Shown here one piece after another: positions 47,001 through 58,863 of a DNA stretch of 64,000 nucleotides. Numbering within the stretch: position 1 is the stretch's first letter; each line of letters begins with the position of its first letter. Origin of the DNA: Naematelia aurantialba. Its lineage: Eukaryota; Basidiomycota; Tremellomycetes; Tremellales; Naemateliaceae. The notes under the pieces were generated by a model, which worked only from the letters and a program-made list of their open reading frames with translations, was not told the DNA's origin and did not search any database. The DNA lies in NCBI GenBank assembly GCA_021527695.1, contig JAKFAO010000006.1, positions 186,001 through 250,000 on the forward strand, given 5' to 3'. Position numbers and translations under genes: made by a program.

Positions 47001-49182
47001 TCCAGAAGGGAGCTTCATGATGAAATCGTGCGCATTTGCATCGACGCAGGCCTTCTTGACGAGCTCAAACTTTTCTTCCGCGGACGCATTCTCCCACCTG
47101 GAGCCAATCAAGCCATGCTCGACATTGCCTCGGACCGTCGTGGCGAACAGAGTCGGCTCCTGAGACACCAAACCTGAGGTTTGTCAAGTCAAGGCCATGC
47201 ACCCCGCGTCAACCGAGCTTACCAATCTGCTGTCTGAGCCACTTGAGGTTGAGCGTCTTGATGTCTCGCCCGTCAAGCTTGATGACGCCCGCCACGGGGT
47301 CGTAGAATCTTTCGACTAGGCTGACGACAGTACTCTTCCCGCTGCCACTTGCACCGACCAGGGCGGCAGTGTGTCCAGCGTCGAATTCCGTTGTCAAGCC
47401 TTTGAGAATCGGGACGCTGGGGCGAGAAGGATAGTGGAACTGGACGTTTTCAAAAGTGATGTGACCCTGGACGGAGTCTGGCTTGAGACCGGATGGGTCG
47501 GCAGAGTCAATAGCAGGGACTCGAGAGATGGTGGCGTAGAGCTTGGCGGCGGCAGCTCGGGCCTTGGAAATGGTGTGCATCTCTGGCGCGAGCATAGCCA
47601 TCGAGAAGGAGCCGATGAGGATCGCCAGGAAGACGTTGATGACGATACCGGCGTTGGCGCGACCCTGGGCAACGAGAATACCGCCGTAGAAGAATGCAAG
47701 GGCGTATGCAGCGTAGATGCTGAAAAACATGGCGGCGATACAGGCTGCTTCAATCCGGGCCGAGATCATGCCGCCAGTCTTGAGCAAGTCGATGTGGTGA
47801 TCAAAGTTTTCACCGAGGATCTTGGCTTTGCCAAAGGCCTGCACGGTCCGGATGGAGCCAATGACTTCCTCGGCCAAACTGCCCGCTTTGGCGGTGGCAT
47901 CGAGCGTCTTGGTGGAGAAGCGGGTCATGATGACCGCCATGACCACGCCCACACACAGGATGACTGGGAGGATCGACGAGAGCGCCAGAGCGAGTCGCCA
48001 CGATCGGGCAAAAGCGAGGGCGAAACCGGTGATAAACGTGCTGAGGTACTGGACGACAAGCGGAACCTTCTCCGACGTCCCATCCTGCACGAGGTGACAG
48101 TCTGTCTGAATTCGAGTTGCCACCTCGCCGGCACCAAGGTCGTCAAAGTAGGCGATCTGTCCATGAGTCAGTCGACGCAACACACCCAAGAACGAAGAGT
48201 AACGACTTACATCTTGACGGAGGACGGCACGGAGGTAGCGCTCGCGGACACGTTTGGCATTGACTTCACCCGTCCAGTTCCAGATAAACATGTAGCTCCA
48301 GGTACAGGCAAACATGCCGATACCGATCGCGAGCAAGTACAGTGCATTGTGGCCCGAGTCGATTTTCAGCTGGTGCTTGGCATCCGCGAGCGCCGCCTGG
48401 TATTGTGCATTGTCTGGGTGGCTGGCGATCTCAGCTTGGATGATACCAAAATTGGTGAAGCTCGTTGTGAATCGACCGAAAATGAGGGTCATGAGTGGCT
48501 GCGTAGCGCCTGCCCCAGCAGCAAGGATGAGACCGAGGATGTCGAAGAAACGCTCCAACGGGGTCGCGAAACGGAAAAGCTGGAAGAGGCCGATCGGCGG
48601 GATGGCATTCGCTTCGTCTTCCTTCTGCTTTGCCTTTTTCTCTTCGGTCTCGAGCTCCTTCTTGTGCCTGCCAAACGGCTTGCGGCGCTTCTTGGGAGGG
48701 GCTGCAGCGGGGACCGGACCTGTTTCCTTGGGTTTGGATGGGTTCGCACCAGTCGACGAGCCGCTCAGCGACGGGCGCTTTTCATAGTTCTCCGACGGGG
48801 TGGTCGTGCTCCCGTCCATGGGGGCGTGAGCGTGGGTGTTGCCGTTGCCGTTGCCGTGAGCGGTCTTTTCGGGATCGACAGATGCGGTGGGTGTCGAGGA
48901 CGACGGCTCAGGGGCGCCAATGGTCGGCATCACGCTCACCGCGCCGGGCACCGCTGGGAAGGGAATGCCAACGACGGCCGAGCCTTCTCGCATGACCGTC
49001 TCTTTTTCCCCGTCGAGCATTGCATCGTCGCGACGTTGCTGGTCGTGGGTGTTGGAGGGTGGAGAAGTGGGATGCGGTGCGTCGGTTTGAGCAGGGTCGT
49101 CGGCGTGTTGAGCCGCTGCCCCATCCACACGAGTCGTGCTGTTGGTAATCGGCGCGCCCAAACTGGGAGCGGCCGCAGACAT
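44095..49182 (-). CDS. ABCB full-size multidrug transporter (Pmd1/Mdr1-like)
   Basis: ATP-driven exporter with the (TMD-NBD)x2 layout, roughly 1,450 aa over about ten exons; ATG at 49182. A ~190-residue disordered cytoplasmic N-terminus precedes TMD1. NBD1: Walker [11 protein letters not shown]-loop VSQEPTLFA, signature [14 protein letters not shown], Walker [21 protein letters not shown] linker with a DDDDDD run follows, then TMD2. NBD2: Walker [46 protein letters not shown]. The C-terminus is [12 protein letters not shown]. Both ATP sites appear complete, so both should hydrolyse. Fungal relatives export drugs or lipids; a mating-pheromone role (Ste6) is possible but cannot be read from sequence. 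A 676-codon frame on the opposite strand is a shadow. Confidence 0.93.
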
Positions 49183-49189
49183 CGTGTTG

Positions 49190-49320
49190 GATGTTGGGTG
49201 TTGGTGTTGGTGTTGTTGGAGGAGATTGGTTGTTGGAGGGGATTGGTTGTTGGAGGGTATGGGGATGTTGACGGGGATGTTGGATGTTGGAGGGATGGGG
49301 ATGTTGGATGTTGGCGCAGG
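49190..49320. repeat. G/T-rich minisatellite upstream of the ABC transporter
   Basis: Degenerate copies of 'ggttgttggagggg' and 'ggatgttggatgttgg' cover the 130 bp just 5' of the start codon, likely within the 5' leader. Confidence 0.8.
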
Positions 49321-50050
49321 ATCAAAAGTCCCTACGCTACTCTGGCGCCTAAACACGCCAGTACAGCGCTGTGGAGCGACTCGTGCGCCTGGTGTCTCTG
49401 ATATGTCACCGGGGCTCCGACCGCGACCTGATCGTTCGTGTACGTTGTTGTTCTAGGCTGGTCGATACTTGCCAACCACCTTGTCCGTGTGTATCCAGCA
49501 AATGGGGATGGGATCAAGGAGAAGAGAAAAGAGACAAGAAAGGCAAGGCTGCTGTCGAGTCCGAAAGTAGTGTTTTAAACCGTGTTGGATCGATGCCGAG
49601 TGGACCAGGCGTCGCTTTGTGCCGTCGCCGAAAACGAGACGCCAAGATCGAGGCACCGGCGCGGGGCCAGCAGCGACGGCAATCAACAACTCTCAAGGTT
49701 TTGTCTGCTGCTGATCTCTAATGGCCACAGGGTTACTGCTTGCCCCCTCTCTCTCTCTCTCTCTCTCTGTCTCTTTCTCTCTCTATACATATATAGCTAC
49801 TCTCAGCAAAGCGAACAAGTACACGCAGAATGTTTGCAGCCACAACGGACTGCTGGCCGAGGCCTGGGCCGGGCGCCGAAAACGCGGGCACGGCCGACAG
49901 TCACAGTCTCGCCCCATAAACGCCAGCGGCAAAAAATCCTCGGCGGGGCCCGACAATGTATTGCATTCACCTGGTAGCCTAGAGCGTCGTCTTCCCAGCT
50001 ACAGCATCTCCTCTTGTGGTCTCTGCTTGTTCCCGACTCCCGCTCGACAC
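49321..50050. other. Intergenic with CT tract
   Basis: ABC transporter upstream region. A (CT)n tract lies at 49748-49788. No gene seen. Confidence 0.4.
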
Positions 50051-51849
50051 TCAGGGAGCACCGCTCTTGGCCATCTCGACGGCTTTGGAAGCAGCCTCGT
50101 CCAGTCCATCTGCGAACGACCGTCAACCACACTCGGCTTGCCACGGCGGGGACCCGGGCACGCGACAATCAATGAAACTCACCAAAAGGGTAGATCTTGA
50201 GGCCGCTTTCTCTGATCATCCTGCGGCAAATGCATCAGATTTTTGGCAACGCTTGGCTCGGTCAACCTTTCTGCTTACTGTTTCGCCTCGGCCTCCTTTG
50301 TGCCCTGCAGACGCACGACCAGCGGGATGCTGAGCTCGAGCTCCTTGGTTGCTTTGATGATACCCTCTGCAATCACGTCGCAGCGCATAATTCCGCCGAC
50401 TGGGCTCATCAGTGAAGAGGCTCTTGACAGATCATCATAGGTAGAGTGACACAAAATAGTCAAATGAGTAAAGGTGATAATACCCACAGATGTTGACAAA
50501 GATACTTCGAACCTCCTTGGCAGTCAACAGCAGCTCGAAAGCCTTCTTGACAGCATCGGCAGTAGCACCTCCACCGACGTCAAGCTGTGCTCGTCAGCGC
50601 TGGCTCCATCTCGTCTGCTCATCGACCGCGGGGAGTGACTAACAAAGTTGGCTGGAGATCCACCGTGCAAGTTGAGCACATCCATAGTAGCCATGGCGAG
50701 ACCCGCGCCGTTCACGAGGCACCCGATATCTCCGTCAAGCTTGATAAAGTTGAGGCCGTACTGGACGTATCAGCTCTGATCGCTCAGATGTTTAAACTCA
50801 CCTCCGCAGCTTCTACTTCCTGCGGGTCCTCTTGAGTGGTGTCACGGAGCTTAAACACTTCCTTCTGTCGGAAGTCCGCATTGTCATCAAAGCCAAACTT
50901 GGCGTCCATGCTGAGCGGATTAGCGCTCGTAAGCTCGTGCACGTGGAAAACTGGTGCAGTTATTACTGCACAGCTGTACAAGCGACTCACCACAGCACTT
51001 GCCCATCCCTCAGCTCTGCCAGCGGGTTGATCTCAATCTGCGTCGCGTCCTTCTCCTTGAAGATCTGATACAGCTGGGAAAACACATTGGCCGCGTTCTT
51101 TTGCGCGCGTTTCTTGAAGCCAAGCTTTTTCGCTAGGGCGACCGCGTCAGCGTGGGAGATACCGTTGTCAAAGTCGAGGGTGGTAGTGATGATCGCCTCG
51201 GGGGTATCGTGCGCGACGTCCTCGATGTTCATACCCCCCTGGCTAGAGGTGACGAGCACGGGTGCGCCGCGTGCGCGGTCGTTGAGGATGGCGGCGTAGT
51301 ATTCCTTTTGCGGCGGCATGCGCTGGGCAAGCATGACGGCGTTGCAGATCCGCCCCGCGGCGCCGGTTTGTTTGGTGATCAGCTTGTGCCCTAGCATCTT
51401 GGATGCGTATTCTTTCGCTTGCCCGGGGCTGGGGGTGTACCGGGTGGAAGGTGAGAGAGCGAGGTGGGGAGGGAAGCAGGGGGGGTTGAATAGATCAAGA
51501 AGGCCAGGAAGGGGATGAATAGAAAGTAAGAGACACAGGCCCGTCAGCGTAGATATCAACAGCGAGCCGTGTAGACCCACGAATCGACCATCTGCACACC
51601 GCCCTGGAAGCCAGAATCAAAGTGGCCCTTGCCGCGTCCGCCCGCCAACACCTGCGCCTTGATGACGAGCTCGTTTGTGCCTGCCCGTCAGTGATGCGAT
51701 GGCCAAGAGGGCGTACCAAAGTCCTTGGCCACTTGCTCTGCTTCTTCTGCCGAGAAGGCAGGGAGGGCCTTGGGCGTCGGGATGCCGTACTGGTGGGGTT
51801 AGCGGTTTTCGTCTCATGGTTTGTTGGTCTCCTCTAGTGGGTCTCTCTG

Positions 51850-51896
<47 letters not shown>

Positions 51897-52106
51897 GTCT
51901 CTCTCTGTGTGTGTGTGTGTCTGCATCGCGAGCTTCTCCATCCCCCAAGTCACTAGACACGACCACCCCGTCCAGAACACAAGACGCACCGAATTCAGCA
52001 GCTGCACCGACTGGTACTCGTGAATCGACAGGTTCCTCCTCTGCACCGCTGACCGCGCCGCGCCAGCACCTTGCAGCACACGGGCAGGACGGAGTGAGCG
52101 CATCAT
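50051..52106 (-). CDS. LSC2: Succinate-CoA ligase beta subunit, mitochondrial
   Basis: TCA-cycle enzyme converting succinyl-CoA to succinate with nucleotide phosphorylation in the mitochondrial matrix. ATG at 52106 ([13 protein letters not shown]), followed by an Arg/Ser-rich targeting leader, then [15 protein letters not shown], the start of the mature ATP-grasp domain. Further blocks: [77 protein letters not shown] and [20 protein letters not shown]. The C-terminal CoA-ligase domain has [16 protein letters not shown] and [15 protein letters not shown]. The stop is at 50051. Intron 1 contains a (CT)n/(GT)n tract. ADP or GDP specificity is not judged. Confidence 0.94.
51842..51920. repeat. 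(CT)n then (GT)n microsatellite
   Basis: Compound tract within the first intron of the succinate-CoA ligase gene. Confidence 0.9.
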
Positions 52107-53076
52107 CTTGTGCGGCTGGGTTGCGTTCTGTTGGCCTACTCGTCGACGTTGCGCGTCGTGTTGGTGACTTTGTTCTTCCGTGGACTGTCACTGCGATACC
52201 CTGAGAGACGTCCGTGGTACTTGACTGTAGTGCTTGACTGTGCTACTTGACCGTGTGTACTTGGCTGTGCTACTTGACTGTGCTACAGTGCAACAGTGTC
52301 AACGTGCAGTGTCGTGACGCTAGTCGGGAACGAGTAAGCGGCTAGGCGTATCGCAGGACGGCGATTCGACAACGTAAACCGCGGACCTCGAGACGACCTA
52401 GAAGAGCCAACCACAGTACTCTAGAGTGGTAGAGCCGACAATTGCAGAGCTGGAACTGCAAGGCGAGAGTGTAGAATTCGGGCGACGGTGGTGGTGGTGG
52501 TGACGGTTTTCCAAAGCGGGATGCCCTTCGCTTCGGGCCTTAGCGCCGACCAACCCCTACACAACCCCGCGCGCCTATCGCCCCTCCCAGCACGCCTTTC
52601 CGTTCCGCCCCCTGCTCCAGCCACCTGCGCTCGACACGGCTCACAACAGTATGCTCGCATATGCAGATATACAAGCAAGCACAAGTTTTGCTCCAATGTG
52701 CTGTGCTACCCACGCCCAGGCCACACAATGCATCCTCCGGGAATACATGAGTCCAGCGCGCCCCCCCGCACTAGGCAGTAGGAGCGCGGACCTGAGACAG
52801 ACAGAGCTATGATGCAGATGAGGTCCGTCCACCACCCCACGCCCATCCGCGGCACGCGTGGCAGACGATGCGGAAGATGACAAAGATCAGAACGATGAGA
52901 CCGAGAACGATGCGATGCAGGTGCCAGATCTGAACCCTATGATAAATCGAAGAATGAAGACACAAAACCCATAGACAAAGAAAGATGTGTCGTGTGCACG
53001 CCCGCGCCCACGCGCAGCACTCTGTGCGTGCGTATTCGCGGGCCGTTGCGTACTGCACAGAGCATCTGAGACTCGC
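52107..53076. other. Intergenic with short repeats
   Basis: Upstream of LSC2 and downstream of the GH5 gene. Degenerate copies of 'gtgctacttgactgt' lie at about 52215-52290, and a (ggt)n stretch at 52486-52503. No gene supported. Confidence 0.45.
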
Positions 53077-55340
53077 TCAGAAGCTCGTTTCGCGCACCGC
53101 CCCGTGCCGCCTGGACCGTCCGGCGTGTCTGCCGCCCCAGACGCGTGTGTCCTTGCGCGCCGCCTGTGTGTACACCACAGTCGAGCGTTTGGACGACGAG
53201 CTGCCTCCAGTCGCCGTTTTGTATGCCGAAATGAGATCCGTGTTGGCCGTCGTTGTGCCCAGATTGCTCCACTGGTTCAGAATGTCGTCGTAGCTGTCCG
53301 AACCAACGTCCACACTCATTGACGGGTAATTTTGCGTCGCCCAGCCGCCCGAGTTCACCGCGCTGTGAGTCCAGAAAGTCCACCAGACCTTGGCGTCGTC
53401 AAGCTGCTCGAGATACCAGGTAAGCGTATCGGTATGCGCCATGAATTCGCCAACATAAGTCGGAATATTCAATGCGGTCCACTTTTTAATATCACTGCCG
53501 GTCGAAGTCTTGTACGTGGCCTTGTTGGAATCAAGGTCATCGCCCATAAGCAGGTACTCGTGCACAGAGTACATGACGTTGGTCCATCCGTACGTGCTCG
53601 GGTCAGTAGAGATAGACTCCATGACGATGATCCGCTTCTCGTCCACCGATCGGATCGCGTCGTATAGGTCCTGCTGCAGCTTGTCACCCGCAGATCCGGT
53701 CGGCTCATTGATCGCGTCAAAGGCAGCAATCGTTGACTCTCCATTGTAGTGCGTTGCCACCTTCTCCCAGATAAGCTTGGCCTTGTCGCGTGCCGCCTGC
53801 CCAGAGGTCGAGTCCTCGGAAATAAGAGAGTAATCCGAGTCCTGCCCCTCCCAAATGTGGAACACCAATATCACATAAATACCGCGCGATTTCGCCTGGT
53901 CGACAGCCCAGTCCATCCGAGTGAAGTCGACGTTGCCCGAGGAATCAGTCTTCCACGTTCCATCCGAGTTTTGTAGAGTGAGGTAGCTGAAAGGAAGTCG
54001 CACCACATTGAAGCCTGCGGACTGAATGGTGTCGAAGTCGCTCGACGTCAGGTAGTTTTCCTCCCATGCACTCAGAAGGGTGGCAGTCTTGTCGGCCCCA
54101 AATCGTTCCTCGAGCGTTATTTGAGCGAAGCGGTCACCGCGCCCCGTAGAGTCGGAGATGCCACACATCCAGTCCTCGAGAACGAGCCAGCCGCCGAGAT
54201 TGGCGCCCACCAAAACCACGGCGTTGCCATTCCCGTCTACTACACTGGTCCCGGACGTTTGCAGGTAGCCCGAGGTCGAACTGCTGCCGGTCGTGGAGGA
54301 CGCAGCACCGGCAGATGAGGTGGCGGACGAAGACGAGTGAGAACTGTGAGAACCCGTGGCAGAACCCGTGGCAGAACCCGTGGCAGAACCCGTAGCATAA
54401 CCCGTGGCAGACCCGGTGGCCCAGGCATCAGAGCTCGAGTAAGAAGAGCTGTCGGAAGCAGAGCTAGAACCCCCCGATTCGGTACTAGCAGCGTCGGAGG
54501 CAGACCAAGTGGCAGAGCTAGAGTGCTTGCGGGAGGTCGATCTACCTGCCCAGAGGTCGTCACCGATCGTGCTACGGCTCGCATTGGCAGAGGCCGTGAT
54601 GGAAGCAGTCGTTTCGGATGACAGCGAGGCAGCATACGTCGAACTGTTGCTACTGGCGGTGGCCGTCGAGCTGTTGCTACCGAAAGCAGACGTCGAGCTG
54701 TTGCTACCGGAAGCAGATGTCGAGCTGTTGCTACCGAAAGCAGATGTCGAGCTGTTGCTACCGGCAATAGACGTCGAGCTGTTGCTACCGGAACCCGTGT
54801 CGGAGGCTGGCTACGTCAGCACCTGCTACACAGAGAGATCGAGCACTTACAATCACAGTCGTCAACCTCGTCTACTGCGCCAATGCTCCAGAGCTGATTT
54901 GCATTCGAGTTGCCGCAGGTCCAGATCTGCACCTTTGTGCCTTCTTGCGCGACACCGTCGGTGAGGTCGAAGCAGAATTTCGTGGACCAGCGCAAGTTGG
55001 CGCCTGAGAAGGCAAACACCTGGTTCTTGTTGTCGGGATAGCAACCCCAGACCTGTGCGACGTTGCCGCTCTTCTTGCGGCCGTTTGTGATGTCCATGCA
55101 CATGCCCGTCGCCGAGTGCCTGATGGACGCGCCGTCATACGTCCACGCGATGGCATCTGAGCCATCGCAATCCGTGACGATCAGCGGTGAGCCCTCGCTG
55201 TCGCCAGAGGGCGCGATGCAGAGATCGGCATCGGCGCCCGGTGAGAGAGAAAAGGTGGAATTCGTGGATGGGTCGGCAAGGACGCCAGGCAGCCAGGAGG
55301 CTAGAGTGAACAAGAGACAAGTGGTGATGAATGCAGACAT
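53077..55340 (-). CDS. Secreted GH5 exo-1,3-beta-glucanase-like enzyme with ricin-type lectin domain
   Basis: Predicted secreted or wall-bound glycoside hydrolase. Exons 54851-55340 and 53077-54806 give 739 aa. The signal peptide is at residues 1-22 (TTCLLFTLASWLPGVLA). Residues ~25-160 form a ricin B/CBM13 beta-trefoil (DADLCIAPSGDSEGSPL, GMCMDITNGRKKSGNVAQVW, KFCFDLTDGVAQEGTKVQIW). A ~200-residue Ser/Thr/Gly linker carries GSNSSTS and GSAT repeats. The GH5 domain starts VVLVGANLGGWLVLEDWM. The acid/base Glu lies in FDAINEPTG and the nucleophile in TYVGEFM; VRLPFSYL and WWTFWTHSAV support the exo-1,3-glucanase branch. A basic tail (RKDTRVWGGRHAGRSRRHG) closes the protein. Substrate is inferred as beta-1,3-glucan. 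Confidence 0.88.
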
Positions 55341-56980
55341 GTCGAGTACCAGACTCGGCGATGTGGTGCTGATGGAAGGAGAGGAGTGTCGTTGCGATGC
55401 TTGGCGCGGTAAAGACTGTGGTTCGTCACGGATCGTTCAATGGACTGCACGTATGGGTTTGTGAATTTTGCTCCAACGAGGCTCGAGATGCGACCAGAAG
55501 AGAGAAGATAGAGGGAGGAAGCGTCTCTTGTTACAGAGAGATCGGGTAGGTGCGTGTTTGGGACGACGGGAAGAGAGAACAGGGCAGAGAGAGGGGTTGA
55601 ATCGCCCAGCGCCGGGCTGCGATCACAGAAGGGCTCTTAAGGAATACCTGGTGACAAAGGAATGTTTCACGGGGGACTTTAAGAGGACTCGTCGGGCGGA
55701 GCTCGAGGGGAAGGAGGATGAGGACAAGGAGAGAGGAAGCGGGGGGGGGGGGGAAAGGATTCAAGAGGAATGATGATGCAACAAAGTGATGCATCGTTCT
55801 GCTTTTTCCTCGCAACCGAGCACAGGACTCGGCCAAGAGGCCGTTTGCCGCCCCCGCCCCAGTCCCCGGAAGGAAGGAAAGAACAAGAGTCACACTGGAC
55901 GCGTCGAGAATTGTGAAACGCGACACATTCATGTTTTCAGGGTCCAGCTGCAGTGCCTCCGTTGATCTCACCACAGCTTTCCCCCCCAACCCACCGGCTC
56001 ACGGGGATTGTCCGTCCCTGAATTTCCCGAATTCTCCTGAGACAGAGGGAGAGAGTTCCGGGGACTCAGGCACGCGTCACAGATGTCCTTCAGGTCGAGG
56101 CTCGCGCTCCCTTTACTTTGTCCCGCGACTTGCTTTGTTCACGATCCTTGCTGCTGCTCATTCTCTGCTTCGCACTTCACTTTTCCAAACCTACTTCTTG
56201 CAAGGTCTGCAGCGACAGCTGCAAGAGCTGTACAAGACACTGATACAGCATAGCACGAGCACTCGAGATGCACCTCCCTCTCTTCCCCTACCTCTCGTCC
56301 CCTTTGAGGGGGAGGCCCAAGCGTCGTCTCACCTTGCGGCGGCATGACGCCTTGTGTCTCCTTTGCAAAGGAGGGGCCAGTGGGTGTAGATGGATCCCTC
56401 AACGCTTGGAAGATGGTCGCCACCCACTGCACAGTGTAGGCTTTGCTTGGGCTCGGCCACGTTGATGTTGCCTTTGACCACACCACCGTTGACAACGTGC
56501 AACTACACGGCGCGTTTGCGACGCACTGCTACTGTCTCCGTCATTGCACTGCGCGTCTCCCCAGCACGCTTCTCCTCCTTCATCCCTGTCTCGCGATATT
56601 GGCGGCCCTCGGCTGCGATTCTTGTTGGGAACACGCTGCAAGTCGAGATCAGTCAACCCTACAGGTCGCAGGTCAACAAAGAGACAGGCGAGCGACCGGG
56701 AATCGCGCTACGGTGCTGGACTCGCATCTCGAAGATCGCGGTAGACGCCACGCTCTACCAGTCGTGTTGCAGACTCTCGACGACGTCGTCCTTTCATATC
56801 CCGCTGAAGTTTCCCCTTGATTGAGGCTCCGCTGCGTCCCACCTCTCCTCTCCATCGATTGCCCAACAACTGCTCTCTGTCCTTCTTAAATACGGCACAT
56901 CCCCTCTTCTCTCTGCTGGGCCCCAACACATCACCCGGTAATCTCAGGCGTCGGGCGAGCTCAAGCCGGGCACGACAAAG
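55341..56980. other. Long divergent intergenic region
   Basis: About 1.6 kb between divergent starts of the GH5 gene (-) and CHS7 (+). Contains a G13 run near 55741-55754. Several chance frames occur but none with supported splicing or family motif; presumed promoters of two wall-related genes. Confidence 0.45.
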
Positions 56981-58863
56981 ATGCCAGACCCATTCGGCGC
57001 CTTCTCATGGATCTGCACGTCCCTCCTACCTTATCTCCAAGCAGTGTGCTGATCTCCCCTGTCTCACAGGCTCCCATACTCCTCTACCGCAATGCAATCT
57101 CTTCTTTCAGCAGCTGTACGAGAACGGGGGAGGGGAGGGGCTCGTTCGCATCTTTCCTTCCCAGGGCTTCTTTGGTGGCTATAACGTGGTACGTCCCTCC
57201 TTGGCATATTATGATAATGGTGCTTATCGTCGTAGACGACAAACAACGTATTGGACGACCCGAATGTCCTAGCCGCGAGATCGCAGGCCGGTGTCGGTGT
57301 CGGAAGCAGCTGCGAGATCGCGCATGTTGGCAATCGTGGCTCTGCAGGGGACGTCGGTATGTCCTGGTGTCCCTAGTTGCGTCCTTGCTGGCCCTTTCCC
57401 CTATGTTGCCCTTCGTTCCCATCCGTCTCCTATGTCGCATGCATTCCAAGACCTAGCTTGTGCTGAACATGGTGTAGCATTGGTGGTCATTTCTGGGCTG
57501 AGCACATTCTTTGCCATCTATCTCATCTGGCACGCGACCAGGCGGCGCGCAGCTGTAGGGCGTACGGAGCTACGGCTCTTCCTATTCGTTGGTCTTCCTC
57601 TATCCCTCTTACTCAGCAGCTGATGAACACCAGGCTTACGCACTGCATTGCGCTCTTCAAACAGTCACCATGTCGTCCATGCTTGAACAAGGTGAGTGAT
57701 TACATAGTCTAGTCTCGCAGACCGAGGTAGACAGAGCCGTGCACCCTGTGTAGCCTTGGACTTAGCTCAAGTGCAATGTGTGGTAGCTACGACGGCTCTA
57801 GGGGTTCTCTCGGCGATTCACATTGCGACGGTTGTAGCGCTCTTCTGGATTCTGCTGGGAAACGGATTGGTTGCAACGCAAGTCGTAGAGTAAGTCGCTT
57901 TCATTCCCCTCAACACCGACTACGAGATCACTGGAGTGTCAGTGTTTGTGCAATCTTGTCTGATTGTCTGTGGTTGTGTGGGGTTCTCTGCTTAGTGTTT
58001 CTGTCAGTGACGGGTTCGATGCTGATGATGTGACAGAGACGGCACACCCGCTGCCCTTGTGCCAATGGTGATCATTGCAGTGCTGTTCTTCGTGCCATCG
58101 CTGTACATCTCGCTCGATACCACTTTCAGCTGGTCACACGCTTTCAGAATGGACGGCCAGGAGGTGACGAATCTGTCGAATATTGCTCTGTTTGTGCTTA
58201 GCCTCTTATGGCCTGCTGTGTGAGTTTCTTGTGCCCTTACCAGAGCCACGTCTACCATTCTGCCTTCACCCTGCCCCTCTCTTGTCATTGCCTGTCGTGG
58301 CTAGAATCCTGCCTTGATCCTGCCTGATCCTGCCTGATCTTGCTTTGGTCCTGCCTGATTCTGCCTTGTTGGCGATAAAGGCTGACATGTCTAGTGCGGC
58401 CGTTGCGTACCTGCTCATCATGTTGTACATCGTGGTGCGGGTGTTGAACGAGCTCAAGCCGGCGTGTGAGTGACGACAAGTCGAGCGTCACGGCACAAGC
58501 TGATCAACCTCAGTGCTCTATAGTCTGTCGTTTGCGTTCTTTGCCGGCGCTCAGGTCGTGTTCTTCCTCGCCTCGCAGCCATTATGCAAGGTGCGTACAC
58601 TACCGCCAGTCGTCCACCACCAGACACGGCCAAGTCAGGAATCAGCTCCTGATACCTCCAGGCATCAAATGGCAAGATCAACGCGTCGTTCCTGAGCTCT
58701 CTGTTGGACACGGTCGCAGTGGGCATGCTGTACCTCGCGTGGAAGGTGAGCCCCTCGTGTCATACACCGATGCGGTCTGTGCTTGCATTCTGGGAAAACA
58801 CGCTGACACACCACTCAGTCGATCACGGAGGACGACTGGCGAGACCAGTACGATATATACTGA
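56981..58863 (+). CDS. CHS7: Chitin synthase export chaperone, CHS7-like
   Basis: Multi-pass ER membrane protein (chitin synthase III family, PF12271) needed in yeast for exit of Chs3 from the ER. Eleven short exons: 56981-57014, 57070-57188, 57236-57356, 57478-57587, 57634-57691, 57754-57889, 58037-58219, 58395-58465, 58514-58590, 58662-58745, 58819-58863; 345 aa. Family marks: FGAFSWIC then HTPLPQCNLFFQQLY; RRRAAVGRTELRLFLF; EQGALDL; LLGNGLVATQVVEDGTPAAL; INASFLSSLLDTVAVGMLYL; ending SITEDDWRDQYD. Seven hydrophobic helices are evident. Intron 1 (57015-57069) joins in frame with the family motif only as a GC-AG intron (ATCT|GCACGT). Confidence 0.85.

Noticed and set aside
47371..49401. 676-codon plus-strand open frame
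   Set aside because: It lies wholly antisense to the ABC transporter, whose motifs are unmistakable on the other strand; GC-rich coding DNA often leaves such shadows.
55531..56824. Several 100-150 aa frames in the GH5-CHS7 spacer
   Set aside because: No ATG-to-stop model with splice support and no family motif; codon content looks random.
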